NCBI RefSeq assembly: GCF_036711975.1
Contig: NC_091972.1
Span: forward strand, 38,817,001-38,881,000
Direction: 5' to 3'
Length of the DNA: 64,000 bases
Source of the DNA: Onthophagus taurus
Taxonomy: Eukaryota; Arthropoda; Insecta; Coleoptera; Scarabaeidae
A model generated the notes under the pieces. It was given only the letters and a program-made list of their open reading frames with translations. It ran no database searches and was not told the DNA's origin. Position 1 is the stretch's first letter. Each line of letters opens with the position of its first letter. The position numbers and the translations under genes are program-made. Positions 1 through 12,759 of the stretch are shown piece by piece.

Positions 1-1049
1 CTTGAGAAGTTTCCAAAAAACGTCGATTTTAATGTTCTTCTGCAGATTTCGTCACAAATTAACTATGTCCAATGTGATAATAACTTGTCCTTCCTTAAAG
101 ATAGTTTCGAAGCTGAAACATCTCTTTCGAGCAAAGGGAATCTGCCATAATCAGACAATTAGAAGGTTATAGTAACAAGATTCTCATATCCACCATGATT
201 AAAAAGGAGGCAAACTGTTGATGATCATACGAGAATAATTTTATGTAAAATTGTTAAAACATTGAGCAAGTTCCTACAAAGAATTTATTTTTGAAAAATT
301 TAATGTTGGAAATATGGATATATCATATCATTTCATGTCAACTCATCTCCCATTTCGGGTGAGTCTGATCTTGGGGTGATCAAAACAAGAAATGAACACT
401 AATGGCTACTTTGGAAACGTGTGCTATCCGCTTACATTGTGACAATCATTGGTTAAGCTGAAAATTTGCAAGGGCAAGATATTATCGCTGTATCCCATTT
501 CCAAGAACCTTCTCTAGGAATTAAGCGAGAGTATACACAAGAATGGATTCGGTGAAGTCGAGAGAAACAGTTTTAGCTAATGATGAACTACTAATATGTG
601 TGCTAGATATAGGAAATAAATTGAGGCGAACTAACAATAAGGTGACTACCGAGGTTGATGAATTAATTGATTGCTTGGACGAGAATAAGCGGATGGTGAA
701 ACATTATTGAAGAATTTGGCCGATGAATAAGATTACTCAACTAGCGTATAAAGAAAGAATGTGGAACCATGCAAAAAGGAAGCAGCAGCAAAATTGGTGA
801 TAAGACTCTGGCAGAAAGATTAGTGAGGTTACTGTATGATCTTAAGCGATGCTACACGGTCCCTAAGAGTCAAGTAGGAAATCGTTCTTACTTTCACCGC
901 TTGATGCATCGCCAACAAAACCAATGTGACGGATTACAAATGGAGTAGACACTGTTAACAATACATTAAATATTGCTTGTAGAAAACTAACAGATTTGCT
1001 GACAGAATGCCACATACTGCTAATAATAATAATGTATTGTCTTCAGAAG
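1..1049. other. No recognisable gene
   Basis: I see no conserved protein, RNA gene or clear repeat here. Reading frames are short and frequently stopped. It is probably decayed intergenic DNA. Confidence 0.4.
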
Positions 1050-1077
1050 ATTACAATAGTACAAAAAAGAACACCAT

Positions 1078-1990
1078 TATCCATAACTAATCTAAATCCT
1101 ACCCCTTTCCTCAACCTCTCCCTGTCTCCTTGCTGCCACCACCTCCCCCATCCATCTCCTTCCCTTCGCCCTCTCTCCCAACACCTATCTCCAATCGATC
1201 ACCTCCTCTCTCAACTCACTACATTCCACCAGCAGATGGTGTAGAGACTCCCAGCCGTCTCCACACAGCCTGCACATCCTCTCCTCATCTTCCATCCAAT
1301 ATCTGTTGACCCTTTCTCCATTCCCACACCTAAACCTGGCTACCAACCTCTTCCCCTCCTCACCCCCTCTGTCATCAGGTACTTTGGTAGCCCCTCTACC
1401 ACAATTTCATTATATTTTGGATTGTACCTGCTTTCCCTTATCGCAGTCCTTCTCTCTTGCATTCCCACATCCCTCTCCCTGCTCTCCAGTTGTTTACACA
1501 TCTCAATCCTCTCTTTTCCTGTTCACTTCTTCCGTTGAATACCCAACCCTTCGGCAGTATTCCTCCCTTTCTCGCTGCCCATAACGCCCCTTACTTGCCT
1601 CAATCTGTCTGTAGCACTCCCCCAAGATTTTACAATGCCATCTATCTTAATCCCTCTCTTCAAAACGCACCGCTCGCTTACCCGTCTCTACCTTCACCTT
1701 ATCTAGCTTCATTTCGTCCTTGACTATATATTCCGGAGTCTCCCTAGCCAATCCCAACACCCACCTCCAGTACCTGGTCTGCACATCCTCTAAGAGCCTT
1801 TGCTCCTTCCATCCCCATATCTCCACCCCATAAATCATTACGCTTTTTATCAAACTCTCAAATATTAATTTCCTTTTTGCCATAAATCTTCTCATCCCAT
1901 CCCCAAACCTGTCCCATAACCTTATTCACCCTCTCAGCCAAAATTTCATAATATGTCCTCCCTCCTTGTTGTTCTCTTTAAATCTGTACC
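1078..1990 (-). mobile_element. 3' fragment of a non-LTR retrotransposon (RT C-terminus)
   Basis: On the minus strand, interrupted frames read like the C-terminal part of an insect LINE polyprotein. The longest open stretch, 1895 to 1647, contains MIYGVEIWGWKE followed by RYWRWVLGLARETPEYIV, the usual thumb-region pattern after the reverse transcriptase palm. Further downstream (about 1330 to 1180) another frame gives CRLCGDGWESLHHLLVEC, the Cys/His tail motif common in these ORF2 proteins. Stops and frameshifts separate the pieces and the catalytic palm is absent, so this is a dead, 5'-truncated copy. The pyrimidine richness of the plus strand is the complement of this coding sequence. Confidence 0.75.
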
Positions 1991-2029
1991 CCAAGATGTG
2001 TACTCCGTCACTTCCACATACTGATAATA

Positions 2030-2590
2030 TAAGATTAAATACGGCCTAGGGAATACTACCTATTGCTTATAAATGACTAGTTACTACACTACCAATGGAA
2101 GACTAGATCTTCCTTATAGATACTGCTGGCAGAAAACTATATGCTGCTAATATAAGCGTATATACTCCGTGCAGAACACTACTTATTGCTTGCAGGAGAC
2201 CAATTACTAATAAAACACTAACTATTGGAAAGCTAGATCTTTCTTATAGATACTGCTGCCACAAGACTAGATAGTACTAATATAAGAGTAAATACTGCTT
2301 GCAGAACACTATCCAATGGAGGACTAGATTTTTTTAATAGATACTGCTGGCAGAACACTAGATATTGCTAATGGAACACCAAACACTGCTAATAGAAGAC
2401 CACAAACAACTTGAAGAAGTAGATTAAATAGCACCAGAAGATTAAATACTGCTTGCAGGAGGCTACATAGTAGCAATTAAAAACTATATCCTCCTTACAG
2501 AACAGTTAACACTGCTAGCAAAGGACTTGATGCCAGTTAACAATTAACAGCATTAGAAGATAACAATTAGCAGTATAAATGCAATTAAAT
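2030..2590. repeat. Degenerate tandem repeat
   Basis: Phrases such as agatactgctggcagaa, ggaagactagatctt and taatataag recur several times with small changes (for example near 2095, 2232 and 2315). This suggests an old, eroded tandem array with a unit of roughly 80-140 bp. No coding potential was seen. Confidence 0.5.
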
Positions 2591-2876
2591 AACTACCAAA
2601 TCTTTGCAATAATTTGATTTTCTATCGAGTTTACAGAAAATCATGTTTAAAAGACGACAATAACTGGATCTCGTCATATACCTGATTCAAGACGTCATAA
2701 CCTGTCATTGTTATAACCATGCTTACCATCGTGTGAGTTGTTTTCAAGGTCGGTGAGAACTAACTTTGTTAGAAATAGTAGGAATTCCGTGAAGTTATGC
2801 TAAACTCCAGTAATTTCCAGAAGTATTGAGCTATCCACATTGAGGAGAAGCTTCGTAGTAGTAGAAGTAATTTGTA

Positions 2877-3080
2877 TACAGGATGGTTCTCAACCTATAG
2901 GCATAAACATATCCCTATCTATCCATCTTCCATGAAACACATTATCTAGATGTCGCTGATTATATCAGATATATAGGAAACTAAAACACTTTTACTACAA
3001 ATTTTTTCATCTGTTAGCTATTATTTGCCCTGAAGAATAAATCCCTCAGTTTATGCGTATAAGTTGAGAATCACCTTGTA
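2877..3080. mobile_element. MITE, about 204 bp, TACAGGATGGTTCTC ends
   Basis: The left end reads TACAGGATGGTTCTCAAC and the right end is its near-perfect inverse, about 32 bp each side. The interior is AT-rich and non-coding. A longer relative lies at 10513-11019 in the opposite orientation, sharing both ends and interior segments such as the tract around the phrase cttccatgaaacacatta. Confidence 0.7.
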
Positions 3081-3234
3081 TTTACAGCCTTAATTCCATT
3101 TCGTTTTACTTTGGGTTACATTTTAATTTGAAAGAACCGTCTCTGTACTTGTCCATCGTTATCTTCTAGGATAGGATTTCAGACCACACCTTAGAGTACT
3201 ACCCACAGTATTCAAGGTGTTATATATTTTTTTT

Positions 3235-4458
3235 TATACAGAATGTTTCATGGGGAATGGTACATACGTTATTTTAAGCAGAAAAGTTCCTAAAAACATG
3301 TGCTCAATTCTCAAAGGTATCTGAGATACAGTCAGTTAAAGCATAAACTGATTTATTTAAATGTGTACATAAAATATCGAAATTCGGACTTTAAAGGAAG
3401 GGTTCGAATATCCGACTCGATGCACTTGGCTGATCTTTTGAAGATATCACGCACTGATCTGCGTAATTTATCCTGATGTGCCTTGATTCGTGCAGCACTG
3501 GCCGTAATACGAGCGATTAGTTCATCACGCCTGTTTACTTTTACTTGATAAACATCGCTTTTCAGTCATCTCCACATTCCGTAATCTAACGGATTAAGAC
3601 CGAGCTTTGGTTCCGCAAAGGTTTGGTTCAGGTATTGCGTCACTTGACGGCCGTAGTGTGCAGGGCCCCATCATGCTGGAAGAACATATTGGCTCTGGTA
3701 GCCAAAGGAATATCTTCTAACAGTATTGGAAGCTTATTGCGAAAGAACTCAAGGTATCTGTCCGTTGTTAGACGCTCGGGTAGTACGAAAGGCCCAATTA
3801 AGTTATTGTCAATCATTCCACACCATACATTCACAGAGAATTTTACCTGAAAATTTGTTTCAACACTGGCATGCGGATTATCCTCAGACCAACGGTGATC
3901 ATTTCGACTGTTATTGATTCCATTACGGGTGAAAGTGGCTGCATCGGTAAAACGTATCACAACTATCTCCTGGAAAAGTTTGCTGGTTCAAGGTGTTGTA
4001 CTGGTTGAACATGGAATGGATACAAGCCATGAGTACGCAATGTTCTCCATACTTTTACATGAGGAACACCAAGACGAGCAAGAAGTACTGGTAAATGGAC
4101 TGCGTTCTACCAACTGAAGAATTTGTTCAGCTTCATTCATAGTTTGCACACCTGCACGTTGAGAATGATGTGCAAGCAATCTGTTGAACGTTCGAGTAAA
4201 TGCTCTTCAATCTGGTAGCACTCGGTTAGGAATCATATCAGCATATTCTGAGTCATGAGTCAATATGTGTGGCATTATCAATAACTTAGTTGACACGTCA
4301 ACCAAATAATGTTAAATGTCAAACGTTGATAAATGACTGTTTCACAACAGACGTGCGTGATATCAATTTATGCATTAACTGGCTGTATCTCAGTCACCTT
4401 TGAGAATTGAAACATGCTTTTAGGAACTTTTCTGATTCCTCATGAAACACTCTGTATA
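3235..4458 (-). mobile_element. Mariner-like (IS630/Tc1 superfamily) DNA transposon, decayed
   Basis: About 95 bp terminal inverted repeats (3235 to about 3355, and about 4362 to 4458) begin TATACAGA and are flanked by TA. Minus-strand frames give a DUF4817/HTH plus DDE_3-type transposase. Near 4250-4190 there are traces of SEYADM and IPNRVLPD with a stop. Near 4150-3965 a shifted frame gives VWRTLRTHGLYPFH, and an open frame from 3960 to 3640 holds FTRNGINNSRNDHRW, FSVNVWCGMID and FFQHDGA, covering the first and second catalytic-Asp regions. Frameshifts, stops and a deletion in the N-terminal domain show that it is inactive. Confidence 0.85.
3640..3960 (-). pseudogene. Transposase catalytic-domain remnant (DDE_3 type)
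   Basis: A 106-codon open stretch inside the element at 3235-4458. It starts in the region upstream of the first catalytic Asp and ends shortly after FFQHDGALH, where the second Asp lies. The sequence closely follows the insect mariner-like family that has an N-terminal DUF4817 domain. The N-terminal half of the protein is in other frames upstream, and the third acidic residue region is lost downstream, so this is a fragment rather than a gene. Confidence 0.8.
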
Positions 4459-4882
4459 AAGGGACAACCAACAAGCGATGCTACTAGTTTTCATGGAGAT
4501 AATGTATATTCTATGGGATAAAGAGCATTGTCTGCTTAATGAATCGGTATCACGCAATCTTTGATGAATTCTGTCAAAAATACGATGTGAAGGAACCTGG
4601 CGATTTTGATAAGCTTCAGCATAAAATCTTTGCGCTTCGGAGGCAACCCCATTAGCACGACCATACATGAAATGTATGTCAGTTAATTCTGCGTTAGAGT
4701 AAACAACCATAGCAAATGAAAACTTATGCAGTAATAACAGTCGAACAGTCAATGTTTATTTCACAATGATAAGAAAACCGTTAATTTGCGGATCCATGTT
4801 TATTAAGACTTTTTTGTTTATTTTGGTCCATACTATTACATCTTAAAATGTTTTACATTGTTTTTTTAACACCCTGTATATA
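4459..4882 (-). mobile_element. N-terminal (DUF4817) fragment of a second mariner-like element
   Basis: The minus-strand frame starting at 4752 gives YSNAELTDIHFMYG and VPSHRIFDRIHQRLRDT, the N-terminal helical domain of a related but different transposase. After about 4530 the frame is non-homologous. The outer end near 4865-4882 reads TATACAGGGTGTTA on the minus strand, a mariner-like terminus. The remaining part of this copy is missing at the junction with the element at 3235-4458. Confidence 0.7.
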
Positions 4883-6740
4883 CCAAAGTGTCTCCTGCAG
4901 TTGCTTTTGCAGTCTGCCGCCTGTCACGGAATTGTACTTTAAGTTGACTTTAAACCTCAGCATATACGATTAACGTGATGTTAATCGAACATTAATTGAG
5001 AAATAGCGTCACTTAACTGTAATACGGGTTTTTAAACCTTAACTGTCGTCATTTTGATTTTGTAGATTTTGTCGTCAGGTTTCGACGGTTATTTCAAAAT
5101 AAAAAGTTTAGTCAATTACAAAATTGTTATTATAACATTTTATTTAAAAACAGCTGTTTCATTAAGATAAACTTTATCATAGGTATGAAGGGTAAGCGAA
5201 TTTGAAATGATAATTTATCAAATCGATCGAAAGTAATGACTTTTAATTAAGTACATCTTATTACAAAATTCGATAAGAATAAAAACGTACGTAAGTAGAT
5301 AAAATCGTTAAGTAAATCCCAATTTTCGATTAAAAATGTATTTTTTAAAAAACACAAGGTGTAAATGATAAAACAACTTTTATTTTTGATTGCGTATCAA
5401 TTCGTTTATTGCAAATATTGTGTTGTTCGAGGTCAATATGTTACATTTGACACTAAATTAAACAAAAAATAAATAAAACAAAAATTGATTTAACACATAG
5501 TAATCAAATAGTTTTGATTACGAAATTTGAAATAATGTGGGCAAAATATTGCGTAATAACACGAAATAAAGATATATACAGTAACAAAAAAATAATTAAA
5601 ACAAGTAACATTCAAGCAATTCAACTAAACAAGTACACTTTCTCTTGTTGGAAAAACTTTTACTCACTCAAGTTGACACAAAAAAAATGGAACAGATTTT
5701 TGAAATAATCACGTTTTAAATATTAAAAAAAAACAATGACAACAATCATGTTTTCTTTTTTTCGATACTAATTGTTTTAAAAACAAAATTAACAATCACA
5801 ACAATTAACTAAGTACTTAAAACAAAAAAAGAGACTACTTTGTTTACAAATGATAAACAGACAAAATGGCATCCCACAGAATACTTGATAGTGATTCCAT
5901 TTATACAGGGTGTTTAAAAACATTAAATATAATTGTATTAATAAATTAATTCCAACAAATAAATAGTTTTATATCACATTAATGTCACTATTTAACATAA
6001 CGGATGCGAACGAGCAAATTCAAGGGGGAGCTTAACTATAATAAACAAGGGGGGTCAGAACAGAAACAGAATAAAAACAGAACAAAAACAGATAGATAGA
6101 GAGAACGTGTTAATTTCGCCAATTTACCTCGATTCCGTACGTTGGCGATCCGTTCTTTTAATTGCTGCTATATAACCGCACTGAATATGGTAGTCCTATG
6201 ACTTTTCGAGCACATTTTCGCTTGAAATTAAGTGTCTTTTCTTTTTTTGCAGACAATGCAACTCGAAAGTTGACCAACGCGCTCCGTTAGGGTTGCAAGC
6301 TCGTTTGAAACTAGTCAGCTGTTTGACTTCAGAGAGGTTAGCCTTGGAACTTGGGAGGAGAAATTTTGAGTGGGGATGGGCTTTTTATTAAGCGCCAAAT
6401 TTAAAAAAATCAATGAAGTTTTAAAGCACATTCAAATTTTTTTTAAATCCACTTAATATTTGATTAAATATTATTTAAAAAGCCTCTAATTCAAAACAAT
6501 GAAATTATTATAACATTAAAATATCTTTTAATTTCTATCTAACAAGTATGTGAAATGAACATCATTTACTTTTATTTAAAATTTCTTTATTTAAACTTTA
6601 TAATAGGTCTAAATTTATTTTAATACCTTTATTAACACAAAATTAAAAATAATTCTTAATTTTTACGTTATTACACAACAAAAATTCATAATCCCCACAA
6701 TATCACAAATAACAAGTATACAAAACAACCAACATAACCT
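4883..6740. other. AT-rich intergenic DNA with an isolated TACAGGGTGTTT end
   Basis: There is no supported gene. Near 5904-5925 the sequence TATACAGGGTGTTTAAAAAC resembles the end of a mariner-like element, but I could not pair it with an inverse copy. The rest is AT-rich and may hold regulatory DNA for the Tma7 gene to the right. Confidence 0.4.
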
Positions 6741-6855
6741 ATAATATTTGTCACATTTTAACTGTCAAATTTTATTGCTTGAAATCTCCAAAAAAGCTCA
6801 CCGATTCTAATCGGTAAAACATCGAATTTCTCTATATACATTTCCAGTAAATCAC

Positions 6856-6939
6856 GTAAGTAACGATTATTCTTTTTAGAATATAATTTGTGTCCATAAT
6901 ACGTTGATAGGTTATGTTAGCATAAGTATGTTTTTTTAG
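6856..6939 (+). other. Probable 5' UTR intron of Tma7
   Basis: A consensus donor (CAC|GTAAGT) at 6856 and an acceptor after a T-run (TTTTTTTAG) ending at 6939 define an 84 bp intron. It ends 3 bp before the Tma7 start codon. The upstream exon (about 6780-6855) would be non-coding. Confidence 0.65.
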
Positions 6940-7137
<198 letters not shown>

Positions 7138-7520
7138 CCTAAAGAAGAAATTGGGGTGCTTGCTGATGTTTTTTTTATTGCGTGATGTATATTACAGTTT
7201 TTTTTCTCAATTTTTAAAATAGAAATCATTTGAATAAGGTAATGATTATTGTTATTTCTTTTAACCATTTCCTTATATAATTATTTCTCCTTAATTTAAA
7301 TTAATTAGTTTATTATTACAGATGGATTGTAAGAAAAGGATGAAAACTTAAAATGAATTTATTTATTCATACTTTTTAAATTGACTTGAGTTTTAAATTA
7401 ATATTGTTTTATAGTTTTCATTAATTACAATGGATTAATTTAATTTTCTTCTTTAGATCTTCAAAGTTATTAGTATAATGAGAAGGTACATCGTTTTGCT
7501 GAAACAAAACTCTGAGATGG
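7138..7520. other. Tma7 3' flank, AT-rich
   Basis: This holds the probable 3' UTR and flank of Tma7, with T-runs and no recognisable gene. Confidence 0.4.
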
Positions 7521-7539
7521 CTATTAGAACTAGAATGTT

Positions 7540-7760
7540 CCTGGTTCTAGGTCTAGTTTTAGTTGTTATTCAGTGCTAGATTGTTGTATATTTTTGTTGA
7601 ACTAACACTAGGCTTAGAACTAGAAAGTTTGAAGTTTAGCTGTGGGACTTCAGCCTATGCTAAACCCAAATGTTTCTAGTTCTAGGTCTAGTGTTAGTGT
7701 TAGCTCTAGTTTTAGTTGTTATTCGGCGCTAGATTGTTGTATATTTTTATTCAACCAAAA
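7540..7760. repeat. Degenerate NNTAGT hexamer tract, duplicated
   Basis: Two related blocks (about 7540-7600 and 7670-7745) are built from variants of gttagt, tctagt and tttagt. They are followed by the shared phrase gctagattgttgtatat. Similar tracts occur at 24228-24265, 46455-46505 and 58270-58395. Confidence 0.6.
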
Positions 7761-8770
7761 GTAGAACTAATTACTAAAGAATGCAATAGTTGTCAGAATT
7801 TGCTGTTCGAATTTCTATGCTTTAAAATTATTCATTCATTCAACAGTTTAAAGTGCAAATTAAAAATTATTCATATAATGGACTTTTGGCTATAATACAC
7901 TATAGCCGAAAGTCTACTATACTTCCTTTCCCATATTAATCTGTTATATTGAGGGTTTACTATAATTCAAATTGAAGAAAACTCAACTTTATTTGATTAT
8001 CTACTATTTTGATCTACTACATGTTAATCTTTTGGGGATATTAAGCGCATAAAAACGTTTTGAAATGGGATACTCAACTCCTTATGGACTATTTTTATTT
8101 GATAAAGTTGGTTTTGGCGATCATGAAGGTGTTCTATGCACTACTTCCTTATTATTAGCGGTAGGAGACATACCTAGTTGTAATATTAATTGATCTACAG
8201 GTGTATTTAATGAAATTAGCTTTGTTGTAACTATATCTGCTATTCAGATTCGAACAAAATGGTTGATCAATAATTTTACCCTATTAATTAACAATGCTAA
8301 TTTATCAGAGACGTCTATTAAAAAATCGCACATTCCCTATTACCCGAAATATCTGCAAAGATGCTATATTTGAGATATTTATGCGCTTATATTCTGTAGG
8401 AGCATATGTTGTACAATGGACCATTTTTATTTCTACAACTAATATTTCAAAATTCATCAGTTATTAATCAAATCTCTTGGTTTAAATCGATTCTGTAATG
8501 CTTGAACTGATAAAATTTCATAGTCGCAATCGCAAAATACTTCATTTTACGGGTAAAAAATTCTTCAAAAGAAAAAATGTGAATTGATCCAAGGTACAAT
8601 ACAGGTTGTACCTTGAACCAACGTTGAATATACCTTGGACCAGTTAGTAACTAAATCTAATTTTATTTATCTACATTATTATTAACAATAATAAATAGAT
8701 AATAAAATGTGACAAGTACCTACCATTATCAAAAGGATAGAAATAAACTTTGAAAATATTTCATAGATAT
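7761..8770. other. Intergenic, with short palindromes
   Basis: No gene was seen. Hairpins are present at 7882-7915 (gacttttggctata and its inverse) and near 8590-8615 (aaggtacaa...ttgtacctt). They may be relics of small inverted-repeat elements. Confidence 0.4.
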
Positions 8771-8774
8771 ATTT

Positions 8775-9530
8775 TTAATTAAAAAACATCGACAGCAGGT
8801 GTGGGAAGACGAAACAGTATACTATTACTGTCAACAAAAGAAACGTCTTTATCGCTGAGAATAAAATTTCGAGCTGCTTTTGTGCCAACTATTTTTTTGT
8901 AAAATTATACGTTGAAGATGTTCTTGTGCACATCGTGCACAATTTTCTGTTGGTCAAGCGGCTGTAAAACACCAATTTGCTAAGACGACACTACTTCGTC
9001 ACTTGAAAAGTCGTCAATTAATAGGTCGCATACCCTCATCAATTTTATTAACTATTCTGGAAACAAAATGTTTTTTCGTCTTTTTCATCATCATCTGATG
9101 AAGACTGACAGCTGAATATTTTCGTAATATTCGTCTCACTACTTTCTTTCTTGTTTCTCTTTAAACCGTTCTTAAATTTTACTGCTTCTCTAGCAATTTT
9201 TCTTTTTACATTTTGTTTAACATTTTTTCTTCTGTTTAACTTCGTTTAACATCATTTCTAGTTTCACGAAAACCAGTTTCTGGCTTATTGTTGGATATCG
9301 AGATAGAAACCCGCGAACCTATTCCCTACCAACTTTTCTTTCTTTAATCCACGAATCTGGTATAACTTTTTTATTTGCAACACCGATTTCATATGCTAAT
9401 TTTTGTAATTCTTGTATCGGGATAGCATAATGTAAATCAGCAGCTGTTGTTACATAATTTACTAACAGATGTTTCTCTGTTTCAGAGAAAATTCGCTTGT
9501 TTGTTATAAAACAAATCCATACTCGAATCT
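8775..9530 (-). mobile_element. Pogo/Tigger-like transposase relic (CENP-B-type HTH)
   Basis: The minus strand from about 9500 to 9245 reads IFSETEKHLLVNYV, then LHYAIPIQELQKLAYEIGVAN, then DSWIKERKVGRE, a stop, and VRGFLSRYPTISQK. This is the pattern of a CENP-B/pogo DNA-binding domain, including the position where a Trp codon would be expected and TAG is found. Frames between 9130 and 8775 (for example SDDDEKDEK) may be the C-terminal tail. The DDE catalytic domain is missing, so this is an internally deleted relic. Confidence 0.65.
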
Positions 9531-10368
9531 CTCAGAAAGTATGGTGTAGCATTTCAAGGTTTGGACTTGCTTCGTATTTTTTTGAATGATCAGTCTATAA
9601 CGGTATATTGTTATCTAGATATTTTGTAGAATTTAGTTATAGACAATTTTTATAACGTCTTATTGCTTTCAATAAGATGCATCACTGCATTATTCCTTAT
9701 TTATTCGACATTACCTAGATAAAACTTTTGATAGACATTGGATTGGAAAAGGGCATAGAGCTTTACCTTGATTATCACGGTCGTGAGACTCGACTCTGTG
9801 ATTTCTGGGTATGGGGAATAGTAAAAGAACGCGCACTCCAAGACTTATTGCACTGAAAGAAATAGATTGTACGAATCGTATTATAGAAAAAATATTATAC
9901 ATGCAGCAATTCATTGTATTATATTCATTATATTTATTGTACTGAATACAATCTCGTCTCGCTGTCACTTTTCGTAGTAAAGTATTATACCTTATAGTAT
10001 ATTTTTAGTGCATAGTACAATCCATTTCTCTCAGTGTGACATTAATAACCTAAAACAATGTATAACAGCGATTGTTTGCTTTATTTGCGGAAATGTGTGA
10101 ATGAAGTATGGTTTGAATGGTAAAAAAACTTAGCACATACATTAAGAACCAATCAAATTGTTATCCCAATTGGTAATTGGGATAACAATTAGGAAAATTT
10201 TTCTTCATAATTTTTCTTAATACTTGTGAATTAATATCACTCCATTCAGCATTATGAAAAGTATGACCAATGTTACACATTCGGCTCGCTGTTTTCTTTT
10301 TCTCTTCAGATTCAGGATTAATGGCGTGGTCATCATGAAGGTGAATCCCGTTTTTCTTTATTCTTTGT
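9531..10368. other. Intergenic, one strong hairpin
   Basis: No gene is supported. A near-perfect palindrome lies at about 10158-10186 (gttatcccaatt, a 3-base loop, and its inverse). Confidence 0.4.
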
Positions 10369-10450
10369 ATACAGAGTGATTCTGTGCCTATACGCATAAA
10401 CTGAGAGATTTAAGTATTCCTCAGGACAAATAATGACGAAGAATTCAGAA
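10369..10450. mobile_element. Truncated copy of the TACAGGATGGTTCTC MITE family
   Basis: The sequence begins TACAGAGTGATTCTG and continues CTATACGCATAAACTGAGAG plus the subterminal tract found in the copies at 2877 and 10513. It breaks off near 10450 and has no right end. Confidence 0.55.
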
Positions 10451-10512
10451 ATATTTCATAACGAAGCCAGATATGAGTTAGTAAGTTATTAGAAAGTATA
10501 GATACAATAATA

Positions 10513-11019
10513 TACAGGATGATTCTCAACCTATACGCATAAACTTAGGGATTTTCTCCTCATGGCAAATAATGACTAATAGATGAAAAAAATTGTAGTA
10601 AAAGTTTTTTAGTTTCCTAGATATCCGATATAATCCGCGACATCTACATAATGTGTTTCCTGGAAGATGGATAGGTCAAGATTGATTTATACCTTTCGGG
10701 TCACTTAAAAAGCATAGTGTTAATACGAGGAAGTTAATACTGAGGAAATATTGCAAAATCAGATACATGCTGCTGCTCAGACAATCCGCCAACACCGTGG
10801 TTTAGGCTACAGTAGTGGGAAATCGTGGATTCGGGCAGCCTAATTGATAGAAAATATGGGAAATAACTTCGAACACTTGCTGTGATGTTATTTTAAAATG
10901 TTCTATGTATTCTTGATTTGAAATTAAATATCACAGGTATCTATGAAACAGAAAATCTTTATTCGTCATGAGGAGTAAATCCTCAAGTTTATGCGTATAG
11001 GTTGAGAATCACCCTGTAT
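10513..11019. mobile_element. Long MITE, about 507 bp, same family as 2877-3080
   Basis: The ends TACAGGATGATTCTCAACC and GGTTGAGAATCACCCTGTA form an inverted repeat of about 33 bp. Both ends carry the CTATACGCATAAAC block. Extra interior sequence near 10680-10960 is absent from the 204 bp copy, suggesting that the shorter one is a deletion derivative. Confidence 0.75.
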
Positions 11020-11246
11020 ATGATACTAATATTTTCCCAGCATGCTGATGTCTTGTTTCCTTCCCTTCACTAGAATACATTCTGCGGTCAACTGCGTTTT
11101 ACTTTTCTCATGTTTCCAACATACTGTCACCTGAGAATTATTTTGCACCAAGAACCTTACGTCCCTTACGCAAGGTACTAATTTGGATCTAAAAGTTAGC
11201 AAATCGTTTTTTTTCGTGGTTGTGACTAAAAGCTGTCTAATTCATG
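11020..11246. other. Intergenic, nothing recognised
   Basis: No coding or repeat signature was recognised in this stretch. Confidence 0.35.
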
Positions 11247-11396
11247 TTAACACTTTATCGACCGCTAGCGATTCAACGGGATACGCACATCCGACTGGCT
11301 CGGCATGACTATATAAAAGCCGATTAATAGGCGATCGGTCGGTAAGCATCGACAACAAAAAGCCGATTAATAGGCTAGCGGTTGATAAAGTGTTAA
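11247..11396. mobile_element. 150 bp TTAA-flanked MITE
   Basis: TTAACACTTTATCGACCGC at the left matches the inverse of GCGGTTGATAAAGTGTTAA at the right. TTAA at both outer ends is the target duplication typical of piggyBac-type elements. Inside, the phrase aaaagccgattaatagg occurs twice in direct orientation. Confidence 0.6.
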
Positions 11397-12759
11397 GATA
11401 TTATTAATGGTAAAAATAACGGTATGAAAAGTTTGCTACAACTAAACTATATTTTAATGTTTATAGAATGGACATGGTTTAACATTTCATATCAAAAATT
11501 CTTTATTGTTATTACTTATTATATAGTAAATTAATAATAATAGGTATGTAATAATAATATGTACACTTTTTATATTTTTAATATTTGTCTTTTACATCCA
11601 ACGATGGCATTTTTGAAATGCATTTTAAATTTTAATAAAGTAGTCTATATTCAAGGGTCTATATTAACATCACTATTGGGTCTATCGCGTTGATTTCGGT
11701 TACATCCAGTTTCATTCAGTGCTAATTTTTAGTTTTTTTTAGAAGACTATGCACGGCACCTTCTCCTTGGACATCAAAATGTCGAAGAATTTTTGCTGTA
11801 TCCATTCTATTTGTGGATGATTTTTGATGAAATACTGCAGTACAAGCGAAAATGCTATTTATAGTCTGGGAAATACAAGAATCAGATCAAATGACCAGTT
11901 TTTTTAATTTCGGTAAATCTAAAATCCACAATTTTCAGTAAACTCTGTAGTAAGCTCTGCCGGATATCATTTCATGCCAAACAGCATTATTGGTTGTTTA
12001 TTACTCTTTTTTCACTAAATATTACTAAGACACAATCATTATTTCATACTGACAGAAAAGATCAGTAACTGATTGAAACTATTAATTTAAATTAAGTTCT
12101 ATGAAACGTGGTTGTATGTTTTGATATCATTTGCTGATCCTTCTACTCTTCTACGTCTGCGTAAACCATTTCTAGCACCTAGACCAGTATCATTTTTAAG
12201 CTTTTTGAATCTAATCCCCATGATTTCTTAAATACGACCACACATTCAAATTTTTTATGTCTTTCTTCATCAATGGGCTCATCATCACATACTGCTTCGA
12301 AGTCCTAGGAGTTACCGTCAACTAAGTATTGATCATTGTTCTTCACCTTCTCTCGATGGATCTAAGTATTCATCTATGCATTGTCTACTCCCCTGTTGGT
12401 TAGTCATTGTGGATCTGAATCACGTCTACATTCACCTTAATTTGCTACAACTTCTTTTAACGGTTTCAATCATTGCCTTAGCCAGATTGCTTCCCTTACC
12501 CATATTGGAATCGAAGTTTTTGTGTAGAATAAGATTGTTGGGCAGATTGTAGATACTGTGTTTTTTGAAGAACTGCTTCAATAGATCTTATGTGCTTCTT
12601 AACAATACTGTCCTCAATGTCACACGAGTTCCTGATTTACTTGTTCCGTTCTATGTCTTTTAAAATATAGCCATTTATGGCTCTTATAGTTCTCATTACA
12701 GTAGTCTTTTGAAAGCTTTTTCGTAGTGACATTTTCCGCTCATGTTTCTATAGCGTATG
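11397..12759. other. Intergenic, possible decayed coding traces
   Basis: No family could be assigned. Minus-strand fragments such as EAVCDDEPIDEERHKKF (near 12310-12240) hint at an old coding relic, but stops are frequent. Confidence 0.3.

Noticed and set aside
5904-5925. TATACAGGGTGTTT as the left end of a mariner element
   Set aside because: No inverse end or transposase text was found to its right.
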